Below, one piece after another: positions 1 to 6,544 of a stretch of 20,943 nt of DNA. The stretch covers positions 1 to 20,943 of the forward strand of contig JBIKTM010000064.1 in the NCBI GenBank assembly GCA_044348085.1. Reading direction: 5' to 3'. This DNA comes from Verrucolacustris sp044348085 (GTDB taxonomy: Bacteria; Verrucomicrobiota; Verrucomicrobiia; Methylacidiphilales; Verrucolacustridaceae). Position 1 is the first letter of the stretch, and every line of letters starts with the position of its first letter. The translations under genes and the position numbers were made by a program. The notes under the pieces were generated by a model. It did no database searches. It was not told the origin of the DNA and worked only from the letters and a program-made list of their open reading frames with translations.

Positions 1-3000
1 CCGCCCCAAAGACGTAATCCAAGAACGCCGCATCAGATGCACCCGCCCCATTCAACCAACCGCTGTAGGTCGTACCAGCCGGATTGACTGTCAAACTTAC
101 TGTGGTTGTAGCCGTGTTGTAGTTCGCTGTATCCGTTGGCGTGAAGGTTACCCCATAGGTCGCCGTTCCAACGGCAGGGACTGTGCTCGGCGTCGTCCAA
201 GAAAACGCTCCCGCTACGCTCGCCGTTCCCCCGCTCAAAACGGAAGCACTCAACGCCTGACCGTCCGTAATTGCCGAGGCCGTTGGTACCGCCGTAATGC
301 TCGGCGTGCCCTTGGCAATCGTGAATGTGGCGGTCTGGTTGTTGGTCCCGGCGGCGTTGGTAGCCGTCAGCACGGCGTTCGTGAAGGTCCCGGCGGCCGT
401 GGGTGTCCCACTAATCACGCCATTCGTGGCAACCGAAAGCCCTCCCGGCAGATCTGTTCCTGAAAACGCGATCGGATCAGAGCCACTCGCCGTGATGGTG
501 TTGCTAAACGCCACCCCTACCGTACCCGAGAAAGCGTTGGTACTGGTGATAGTCGGCGCCGTCGAAGGTGCTGTCGTCGCCACCCGCACATCCGTCAATC
601 CGATCATCTTGGATGAACCAGAGCCGGTTCCACGGTCAGATACCCATGTGATTGTAATTTGATCGTTCGTGGTAATGTTCAAGTTAGCAACAAGTGAACT
701 GACGCTCGAGTTAGTTCCACCTAATGTGGAGTAGGCAAGCTCAGCCACGTCCGTCCCGTTGACCGCCACGGCAAAGGCTGGAGAACGGCCATTATTGGTT
801 AAATTTACTTCGCCCGTGTAAGAAACATAAAGATTAGTTAGCGTTCCACCCGTTCCGTTCACCAAAGTCAACTTGTTGGTCAAAATGCCCGTGCCGCCGG
901 TATGGAGGTAGCCGAGGATTCCCGGAGCACCATCCCGGCCATACAGTCCACCCGTGCTGGCATTCGTGTTGGTCCAATATCCGACGAAACTGTTGATGTT
1001 GCTGCTTGAGAGGGACCGCCACCCGGCGGGGATCAGCGCATTGTTGGTCACATTGTCAAAGTTCTGCCTGTATTCGCCCGTGAAAGTCGGATACGCCGCC
1101 AAGGTCGTCAAGGCAGCGGGCGAACTGTAGTTTGTGCCAGCACTGTTGATAGCGTAGGACTTTACCGTGTAAGCCGTCCCGGCCGTCAGGTTGGTCAGGT
1201 TGTTAGTGAAGGCACCCAACGCTGGCGTGTTCGTCACCGAAAGCGCCCCCACCGTGGAAAGCGTGGGATCCGCGCTTGTCGCTGTAGGAGAAAAGACAAA
1301 TCCTTGGCCAGTCAGACTGGTTCCTCCATCCGTCACCACTTGGGAGCTGACCGTGGCCTGCGTTGGCGTCAGTGAGGGCTGGTCCACCGTCACCCCAGTC
1401 AAGCTAGGCGGTGTGGTAATAACTGTGGCATTGGCCGTCAGGCTAAAGTCATCGATCGCTAAAGCGGCGTCATTGCCCGCATCGTCAGAATCCCGCCACC
1501 GCAAAAAGAGGCTTTCTCCTGGCGCAACACTGATGGTCAACGTTACGTTAACACTTTTCTTGACTGTGTTACCGTCAAGAGCGGCGGTGGAGCTTTGGCT
1601 ATCTCCCGTTATATCGGCAGAAGCGAGCGTGGTGACTCCTGTGCCGGTGGCGGAAAGGAAATTACCCCCGATGATGTCACCACCCAGCTTGCCATACCCA
1701 AAAGTTAATTTGGATGCGGCCGTAGTTCCTCTCCAATTTTCAGCCGAAAAAGCCAGGGTGAAAGACTCAATCGTTACACCGGTGTCATTTTTAAAGGCCG
1801 CACCAAACGCAAAAACCGAGCTTCCCGAAGCATTTAAACCCAGCGCCCGGTCACTCGCCCCAGTGGTTCCATGGCTAAAAACACCCCCTGAGCTGATTGA
1901 TCCATCGTTGGCCGTAAGAGACGTGCCCGGACCAGAACCACCGATCGGAGCCACATACCACCCGCCTAAGCCCACCATCGAACTTGTCACGGATCCCAGA
2001 TCCCTCTGCACACCCAGGGTGCTTGAAAATGCTCCGGTTACATTGCCGGTTCCCAACTCGTCAAAGTTCTGCGTGTAGGTCGTCCCTGTCGTCGTAATGG
2101 ACACCGGGGCAATATCCACATTCCTCACTGTCACAATCGCCGTTGCGCTTCTATAACCACTCGCGGCCGTTGCCGTGAGGTTCACGGAGGCATCGTTATC
2201 TACAGTACTATCCGCGGGTGCATTCAGGAAGAAGCTGGCTTCCGTGGTGTTGGCAGCGATGGTCGCTGTGGAGGTGGCTCCGGCTCCGGTACCGCCATCC
2301 ACCGTCAGATCCGTTGCGCTGGAACTGGTGAGCGTTATTGTCAGATCGGAGGTCGGCGCAGGCGTGGCCGTGACCGTGGCTATCTGGCCACTATCCCCCT
2401 CAATGATGCTACTGGGTACCGCAATCGCCAAAGCCGGCACAGTAAAATTACCCGAACTGGCCGCAGTTCCACCCGGCGTAGTGACGGAAATCGGCCCCGT
2501 CGTTACCCCCGTCGGTGCCGTCGCTGTGATCGAGGTCGCGCTATCCACTGTGTACGAGGCTGCCGCCACTCCATTGAAGCTAACGGCCGTCGCACCTGTG
2601 AAATCTGTTCCTGTGATTGTCACAATCGTGTCAGCAAGACCAGAAGAAGGACTGATACCCGTGATCGTGGGCGGTGTGCCGCCACCGCCGCCCGCCGCAA
2701 CAATTTCAATATCGGACACACCCAAAGCTTGGGCGTTGGAGGTGGTTGTTCCCGAGGTGACAGAGTAATTCCAGGCCAAGTACAAAGTTGAGCCTGCGGC
2801 CAAACTGTTTGCCAGAGCTTGTGAGGTAACGTTTTTTGTCTCGATTGGGACTGTCGCGGCACCATTGTTATCCGCGTTGGCAGCAAAGCTGGAAAGAAAG
2901 CTGGACCCGGCACTCGTCCACGTTGTCCCGTCGGTCGAGTAATACATTTGGATGCTAAATCCTGCGGTATTGCTTCCATTGCGGTATCTTTCCGCCTTAT

Positions 3001-3421
3001 AGGAGATAGAAAAACTGGGAATGGAACTTCCGCCTGTGTTTTGAATGGCAACATATAAGTTTACACTTTTAGAAGCACTGCCTGAGGATAATCCTCCCAC
3101 TGCCCGGTCCGTGTCCGAGCTTCCAAAATTATAAATACCGTTACCAGCAGTGGTACTAAGGTTGATTCCGCCCGCCCTTTCCACAGCAGTGACCGCAGTG
3201 CTGTAAGCGGTCACTTCACGCGCGTTTGCGCTTTTACTTGCTTTCCAGCCGCTAGGAAGAGTTGCTGTGGCGTTTACACCCAGAGAGCTAAAATTCTGTG
3301 TTACGGTTGCTCCAGGCGTAATGGTCACCTGCGCCTGCGCCGCCCCCATCCATCCCGCTGCGATGAACGCAACGCACCATTTTGTGAATCCGAAATTTGA
3401 TGTGATGAGGATATTTTTCAT
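1..3421 (-). CDS. Large secreted multi-domain Ig-like surface protein (3' end outside window)
   Basis: The reading frame is open from ATG at 3421 to the left edge, 1140 codons without a stop, so the C-terminus is missing. Residues 1-30 form a signal peptide ending in AQAQ. Three related beta-sandwich modules follow (about 40-241, 449-660 and 783-945). Each opens with a QNF(D/S)xL-like motif and a P(S/A)GW element or similar, and closes with a strand such as ALGVSDIEIVA or ALAIDDFSLTA. Between them lie an IPT/TIG domain (247-325), a Calx-beta-like region (326-437) and an FN3-like region (668-774). After module 3 come a putative-Ig (He_PIG) domain (951-1037) and a bacterial Ig-like repeat (1038-1113). 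A possible ribosome binding site, AGGA, lies 10 bases before the start. The protein is probably exported and cell-surface or extracellular, perhaps an adhesin or part of a carbohydrate-related system; its precise function is unknown. Many long open frames on the opposite strand here are shadows of its biased codon use. Confidence 0.88.
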   Translation of the reverse strand, partial: MKNILITSNFGFTKWCVAFIAAGWMGAAQAQVTITPGATVTQNFSSLGVNATATLPSGWKASKSANAREVTAYSTAVTAVERAGGINLSTTAGNGIYNFGSSDTDRAVGGLSSGSASKSVNLYVAIQNTGGSSIPSFSISYKAERYRNGSNTAGFSIQMYYSTDGTTWTSAGSSFLSSFAANADNNGAATVPIETKNVTSQALANSLAAGSTLYLAWNYSVTSGTTTSNAQALGVSDIEIVAAGGGGGTPPTITGISPSSGLADTIVTITGTDFTGATAVSFNGVAAASYTVDSATSITATAPTGVTTGPISVTTPGGTAASSGNFTVPALAIAVPSSIIEGDSGQIATVTATPAPTSDLTITLTSSSATDLTVDGGTGAGATSTATIAANTTEASFFLNAPADSTVDNDASVNLTATAASGYRSATAIVTVRNVDIAPVSITTTGTTYTQNFDELGTGNVTGAFSSTLGVQRDLGSVTSSMVGLGGWYVAPIGGSGPGTSLTANDGSISSGGVFSHGTTGASDRALGLNASGSSVFAFGAAFKNDTGVTIESFTLAFSAENWRGTTAASKLTFGYGKLGGDIIGGNFLSATGTGVTTLASADITGDSQSSTAALDGNTVKKSVNVTLTISVAPGESLFLRWRDSDDAGNDAALAIDDFSLTANATVITTPPSLTGVTVDQPSLTPTQATVSSQVVTDGGTSLTGQGFVFSPTATSADPTLSTVGALSVTNTPALGAFTNNLTNLTAGTAYTVKSYAINSAGTNYSSPAALTTLAAYPTFTGEYRQNFDNVTNNALIPAGWRSLSSSNINSFVGYWTNTNASTGGLYGRDGAPGILGYLHTGGTGILTNKLTLVNGTGGTLTNLYVSYTGEVNLTNNGRSPAFAVAVNGTDVAELAYSTLGGTNSSVSSLVANLNITTNDQITITWVSDRGTGSGSSKMIGLTDVRVATTAPSTAPTITSTNAFSGTVGVAFSNTITASGSDPIAFSGTDLPGGLSVATNGVISGTPTAAGTFTNAVLTATNAAGTNNQTATFTIAKGTPSITAVPTASAITDGQALSASVLSGGTASVAGAFSWTTPSTVPAVGTATYGVTFTPTDTANYNTATTTVSLTVNPAGTTYSGWLNGAGASDAAFLDYVFGA

Positions 3422-3455
3422 ATTTTTATTTTCCTGTTATTTATCGACTCCAAAA

Positions 3456-3526
3456 TTGTGAGTTGGCACTGCGCAAGCAGTAGCCAAACACACTGAAACG
3501 GATCAGGTTTGTTACCACACTCACAA
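3456..3526 (-). promoter_or_regulatory. Structured 5' leader upstream of the surface-protein gene
   Basis: An 8-base inverted repeat (TTGTGAGT at 3456-3463, ACTCACAA at 3519-3526) encloses a stem-loop at 3463-3487 (TTGGCACTGC, loop GCAA, GCAGTAGCCAA, one bulged base). It lies about 35-105 bases upstream of the ATG at 3421, so it would be in the untranslated leader of that mRNA. It could be a cis-regulatory RNA fold or an operator; no known riboswitch class is recognised. Confidence 0.35.
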
Positions 3527-3602
3527 CTTGCTCCTCATTTGCCCAAAGGCTAGGACTTTTTTGTGACAATATGATGGCACTTATTTTGAGATAAAAATAT
3601 AA

Positions 3603-3631
3603 ATTATATGTTATCCATTAACGCTTTATAA
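3603..3631 (-). promoter_or_regulatory. Possible promoter of the surface-protein gene
   Basis: A perfect TATAAT on the minus strand (3608-3603) lies in a very AT-rich stretch. The hexamer 17 bases upstream (TTATAA) is only a weak -35 match. If used, transcription would start near 3596 and give a leader of about 175 bases containing the inverted repeats. Low confidence, because TATAAT is easy to find in AT-rich DNA. Confidence 0.25.
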
Positions 3632-3682
3632 TCAGTTTTTGAGTAATATATTTATCGTCGCACTAGAAAATAATTTGCCTCC

Positions 3683-3734
3683 CATCGGTATATAACCTCC
3701 GATGTTCCTTTTTTCATAAGCTTACGATGAAAAA
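3683..3734. repeat. Two adjacent short inverted repeats
   Basis: CATCGG (3683-3688) pairs with CCGATG (3699-3704) and is followed by a T-rich run. Immediately after, TTTTTCAT (3710-3717) pairs with ATGAAAAA (3727-3734). They lie downstream of the minus-strand pseudopilin and upstream of the surface protein gene, so they may help end or insulate transcripts. The stems are short and AT-rich, so the role is uncertain. Confidence 0.3.
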
Positions 3735-3870
3735 GCATCCCCATACACTTCAGCAAAGGACGCCACGGGCGCTAAGGGTTGCAGAGTTTTAAAGCGAGAA
3801 TTCCTGAGGGCGGAATATTCTTTTAAAGAAAACGTTGGATTCTTAGCGAACTTGGCGTGAGCAATCTGGT
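3735..3870. repeat. Decayed interspersed repeat
   Basis: The stretch contains GCAAAGGACGCCACGGGCGC followed by TAAGGG at one end and CTTAGCGAACTTGGCGTGAG at the other. Read on opposite strands, these resemble the well-known noncoding 'cgcaaaggacgccaagg...cgctaag' interspersed sequence seen in many environmental bacterial genomes. A 71-codon open frame across it (3722-3937, minus) has no ribosome binding site and runs into the neighbouring palindrome and pilin gene, so it is not called as a gene. Confidence 0.4.
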
Positions 3871-3881
3871 ATCTGCTTAAG

Positions 3882-3921
3882 GGCCCTTCGAAGTCCCGCG
3901 TATACGGGACGAAGTAGGGCC
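3882..3921. repeat. Palindromic element (CCCTTCGAAG family), copy 1
   Basis: The core CCCTTCGAAG (3884-3893) ... CGAAGTAGGG (3910-3919) brackets a perfect hairpin: GTCCCG (3893-3898), loop CGTATA, CGGGAC (3905-3910). An outer stem GGCCC (3882-3886) pairs with GGGCC (3917-3921). The same outer words recur at 11612-11661 around a different inner hairpin. The element abuts the TAG stop codon of the minus-strand pseudopilin (3921-3923), so it may have replaced the gene's original end, and it could fold as a terminator hairpin in that mRNA. Confidence 0.6.
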
Positions 3922-4475
3922 TACTTAAACGTTCCAACAGGTTTCTTTGAGTTTTTGGGATCCGCTACCCAAACCGAAACGCTGGCTGGCACCACATAGT
4001 TACTGCCACCCACATTATTCGTTTGCACCCCTGCTCCAGTCCCATCGATTCCAACCAAAAAGTTGCTCTGGCTTGTTCCCGAATAAAAACCTCTGGGCGT
4101 AACAATCCCGTTTGCATTCGTAAACTTTGGCGGCACTTCCAAAAACGCAATTCCCCGAGAGTTCCCCCCGTTCGTATTCGTAGTTGTACTCATAAAACCT
4201 AGAAATTCTAAGCTCGTATTGGTATAAGTTCTACCACTTGAATTCGTAGGATATTGCGAATACTCCGCATAAAATGCGTTTATGGCTGTCTTGATCGATT
4301 CCGCCATCGACGCCACCTCCGCCTTCTTACCCGCCTGAATTGCCCCATTGATCGCTGGCAAACCCAACCCTGCCAGCAACCCAATGATCGAAATCACGAC
4401 CAGCAATTCCACCAATGTGAACGAGTTGCTTTTTGCCTTTGGAAATTTTTGTGATGAAGTTATGTTCATAACCAT
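3921..4475 (-). CDS. Type II secretion/type IV pilus pseudopilin-like protein
   Basis: A 184-residue protein with the classic class III signal: short basic leader (KFPKAK), then FTLVELLVVISIIGLLAG with Phe19 as likely +1 and Glu23 as the +5 glutamate. The hydrophobic helix is followed by an amphipathic helix and a Thr/Asn-rich globular part, as in GspG/PilA-like pilins. The residue before the cut would be Ser18, whereas prepilin peptidase normally prefers Gly or Ala. The ATG at 4475 has AGGGGAGAG about 13 bases upstream; an in-frame GTG at 4487 is an alternative. The gene is divergent from the next pseudopilin. Its stop codon is next to a palindromic element, so the C-terminus may be altered. 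It should be an inner-membrane prepilin assembled into a pilus or pseudopilus; the exact subunit type is not certain. Confidence 0.8.
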   Translation of the reverse strand: MVMNITSSQKFPKAKSNSFTLVELLVVISIIGLLAGLGLPAINGAIQAGKKAEVASMAESIKTAINAFYAEYSQYPTNSSGRTYTNTSLEFLGFMSTTTNTNGGNSRGIAFLEVPPKFTNANGIVTPRGFYSGTSQSNFLVGIDGTGAGVQTNNVGGSNYVVPASVSVWVADPKNSKKPVGTFK

Positions 4476-5106
4476 GACTACACCCACTCTCTCCCCTTTC
4501 CACCAGAAAAATCCTCTTCATAAAACCTTCGCCACAGTTTCAAGACTTCAATCCAAAATCCAAAATCAAGAATCCAAAATTTTGAACTCTCCTTCATCCC
4601 TTAACCCCTTCATCCCTGTCCGCACCATGGCGGCGTTCACCTTGATCGAGCTCCTCGCCGTCATCACCATCATCGGTATCCTCGCAGGCCTTACCCTGGG
4701 TGCTGCGGGAGCCGTTCGGCGACACGGTGCTACCTCCACCGCCAAGGCCGAGGTCGCAGCCCTCCAAGCCGCATGTGACCGCTATTATGCGGATAACAAC
4801 GCTTATCCGATCGGCACAGACGACCCCACGCGGACAAACACTCCCACCGGTGCGACCACCCTCTTCACCAATTTACTCGGGTCAGCCACTTTAACGGTCG
4901 CACCCACCTCTAAACGTTACTTCGAACCCAAACCTGCGATGGTTTTTACGACCAGATCCCCCAACTACTTCATCGACCCCTGGGGCTACGCCTACGGCTA
5001 CAATTGCAGCACAAATAACGACGGAACTTGGAATCCACCTTTGATCTGGTCTACGGCTGGAGGAGGAAATACAAACAGATGGATCACTAGCTGGCCAAAG
5101 ATGTAA
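4474..5106 (+). CDS. GspG-like major pseudopilin
   Basis: The mature region begins with FTLIELLAVITIIGILAG (Phe55 and Glu59 with this start), followed by an amphipathic helix with AEVAALQAACDRYYADNNAY and, near the end, YFIDPWGYAYGY. The DPWGxxY motif is typical of GspG-type pseudopilins. The leader is preceded by Ala-Ala, suiting prepilin peptidase. The start is uncertain: ATG 4474 gives a long 54-residue leader derived partly from AT-rich repeats; TTG 4582 gives an 18-residue leader; ATG 4627 gives only Met-Ala-Ala, too short. An ATG at 4348 would overlap the divergent gene and is unlikely. It stands directly before the Verru_Chthon cassette in the same orientation, separated by about 100 AT-rich bases, and probably works with it. 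Confidence 0.8.
   Translation: MTTPTLSPFHQKNPLHKTFATVSRLQSKIQNQESKILNSPSSLNPFIPVRTMAAFTLIELLAVITIIGILAGLTLGAAGAVRRHGATSTAKAEVAALQAACDRYYADNNAYPIGTDDPTRTNTPTGATTLFTNLLGSATLTVAPTSKRYFEPKPAMVFTTRSPNYFIDPWGYAYGYNCSTNNDGTWNPPLIWSTAGGGNTNRWITSWPKM
4541..4585. repeat. Short tandem-like AATCCAAAAT repeats
   Basis: Three near-copies of AATCCAAAAT lie in a row, with a related AT-rich stretch at 5278-5310 ahead of the next pseudopilin gene. Both are followed by prepilin leader codons. They encode non-conserved leader residues if the long starts are used, or are simply leader DNA if a later start is used. Confidence 0.45.
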
Positions 5107-5171
5107 ATTTCTGTTTAATAGATATTTACATTCTTAATTTACTTTTTCAATATTTACTTTGTAAGCTTGTG

Positions 5172-5200
5172 TTGACATTGTAAATCTTAAGTGTACGTAC
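5172..5200 (+). promoter_or_regulatory. Possible promoter region before the cassette
   Basis: A perfect TTGACA (5172-5177) lies in the AT-rich gap between the GspG-like gene and the cassette. The palindrome GTACGTAC (5193-5200) follows where a -10 region would be expected, but no good TATAAT is present at 16-18 bases. It could be an activator-dependent promoter or chance. Transcription starting here would read the whole D-B-C-A cassette. Confidence 0.25.
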
Positions 5201-5207
5201 TGTAATC

Positions 5208-5936
5208 GTGATCTCATTTATTCCCGTGCCAGCACACCGAACTCTTTTCGGGGTTTCGCAACAGCCCATCTCTTCTGCCAATCAAAAATTCAAAATCAAA
5301 AATCATAAATTGCAGCACTCTCGCCACCTTGTCGCGGCGTTCACCCTCGTCGAACTCCTCGCCGTCGTTGGCATCATGGGACTCCTTGCCGCAGTTGCCG
5401 TTCCCTCCCTAAAAGGCTTAACGGGGAGCGGTGGCCGCAAACAAGCCTTAAGCCAAGTCATGGGCGCCCTTGAAATCGCCCGCAATACCGCCATCTCCAC
5501 TGGCACCAACGCCGCCGTAATCTTTCCCGATAGCACCTTCGCTTCTGGCGATGCTTACAAATACCGCTCGATGGCTGTTGTCGCATGGAATGGAACCAAC
5601 ACGGCCACACCTGCAACCATGGTCGGCTCTTGGATCACACTCCCCCAAGGGATCGCCCTGCTCCCCAACTCAATCTCATCTCTGCCCAGTGCCACCAATG
5701 TCCAAGTCCGCATTCTAACGATCACCAACACCGCAAGTTTTCCCGCCGTTATTTTTCAGTCGGATGGTGGACTATCCGAAAATTCGACCGTCTTTCCTAC
5801 AAACGGAATTGCATTTTTTGAGGGCACAGTTACAGGCACCACAACGAATCCCACCTCCAAAATGACAAACTTCGAAACCGTCCGTCTCACCCGTTACACA
5901 GGCCGAGCCTTCCCTACCCTTGCCCCCGCGCCATGA
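5208..5936 (+). CDS. Verru_Chthon cassette protein D, GspH-like minor pseudopilin
   Basis: A 242-residue protein with the prepilin signal AAFTLVELLAVVGIMGLLAA (Phe45 as +1, Glu49 as +5) and, after the helix, a GspH/FimT-like pattern with ALEIARNTAISTGTNAAVIF. Family knowledge: this order of four genes in Verrucomicrobiota is called the Verru_Chthon cassette, and the GspH-like member is protein D (TIGR02596, from memory). The GTG at 5208 gives a 44-residue leader; a TTG at 5310 would give a 10-residue basic leader more like known prepilins, but neither has a clear ribosome binding site. Its stop overlaps the next gene's ATG by four bases (ATGA), showing translational coupling. It is expected to sit at the pseudopilus tip or to be a pilin-like surface protein. 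Confidence 0.82.
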   Translation: MISFIPVPAHRTLFGVSQQPISSANQKFKIKNHKLQHSRHLVAAFTLVELLAVVGIMGLLAAVAVPSLKGLTGSGGRKQALSQVMGALEIARNTAISTGTNAAVIFPDSTFASGDAYKYRSMAVVAWNGTNTATPATMVGSWITLPQGIALLPNSISSLPSATNVQVRILTITNTASFPAVIFQSDGGLSENSTVFPTNGIAFFEGTVTGTTTNPTSKMTNFETVRLTRYTGRAFPTLAPAP

Positions 5937-6544
5937 ACTTTTTTACCCATGCCACGTCTCGCCGCCTTTCGGCGGCGTTCAGTCTCACCGAAGTCGTCAT
6001 CGCCATGGGAGTCGCCGCCGTCGCCTTCACCTCCATCATCGCCTTATTCCCCCTTGGCCTGAATATGAGTAAAGAAAGTTACGAAGCCACCCAAGCCGCC
6101 GTGATTGCACAATCTATCATGGCAGATTTAAGTGATCAGGCTAGCGCTGGTACAGGAAAATTGATTCAAAAAACTGGTACCAATGCCATGAGTGCGGCCA
6201 ATTACGAAACCATTCAGTTGATGGCCGCTAGCGGGGGCACCGACCGCTACATTTACCTCGCTTACGACCAGCAGATCCGAACCGACTCCTCCAATTCTCC
6301 AGTTATGCTTCGACCCAGCGCCTCCTTTGTCTCCTTGAACGGACCTGCGGATCCCACCTGGTTCACCCGTGGGACGAATGGCCCCATCCTTCTCGTCAAA
6401 GTCTCCCTCAAACACTCCTTTCGGCTGTCGGCATCAGGAACTTCAAATCCTCAAAGGGTGGATGTTACGATCGAAAGCCCGGCCAATGCCCCCGCCACCA
6501 ACCGCGTCCAGTACGTGTTCAGCGGAGTTATCCCCCAAAATTGA
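5933..6544 (+). CDS. Verru_Chthon cassette protein B, GspI-like minor pseudopilin
   Basis: A 203-residue protein. A 15-residue basic leader (with SRRLSAA) precedes FSLTEVVIAMGVAAVAFTS, giving Phe16 as +1 and Glu20 as +5. The SLTEVVIAxGVAAxAF...ALFPLGL pattern is the hallmark I recall for cassette protein B (TIGR02598) and is related to GspI/PilV. ATG at 5933 overlaps the preceding stop by four bases, and its own stop overlaps the next start (TTGA). A perfect GC-rich hairpin (5960-5977) lies in the leader codons just before the cleavage site. The remainder is a variable Thr/Ser/Asn-rich globular domain. The role is inferred from relatives: a minor pilin initiating or capping a pseudopilus. Confidence 0.85.
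   Translation: MNFFTHATSRRLSAAFSLTEVVIAMGVAAVAFTSIIALFPLGLNMSKESYEATQAAVIAQSIMADLSDQASAGTGKLIQKTGTNAMSAANYETIQLMAASGGTDRYIYLAYDQQIRTDSSNSPVMLRPSASFVSLNGPADPTWFTRGTNGPILLVKVSLKHSFRLSASGTSNPQRVDVTIESPANAPATNRVQYVFSGVIPQN
5960..5977. repeat. GC-rich hairpin in prepilin leader codons
   Basis: CGCCGCC (5960-5966), loop TTTC, GGCGGCG (5971-5977). An equivalent hairpin with the same stem and loop CTGC lies at 6637-6654 in the same position of the next gene, and the right arm runs directly into the GGCGGCGTTCA codons shared by the prepilin genes. It could slow translation at the leader or be a repeat remnant. Confidence 0.55.

Noticed and set aside
297..2768. Several long plus-strand open frames opposite the surface-protein gene (for example 1191-2078 and 2175-2768)
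   Set aside because: They are Val/Ala/Pro-rich mirror translations of the Thr/Gly/Ser-rich minus-strand frame, which is open throughout and shows recognisable domains.
3722..3937. A 71-codon minus-strand open frame
   Set aside because: It crosses a repeat, a palindromic element and the end of the pilin gene in another frame; it has no ribosome binding site and reads like translated repeat DNA.
4348..4473. Longer N-terminus for the GspG-like protein
   Set aside because: The added codons are the antisense of the divergent pseudopilin's conserved N-terminal helix.
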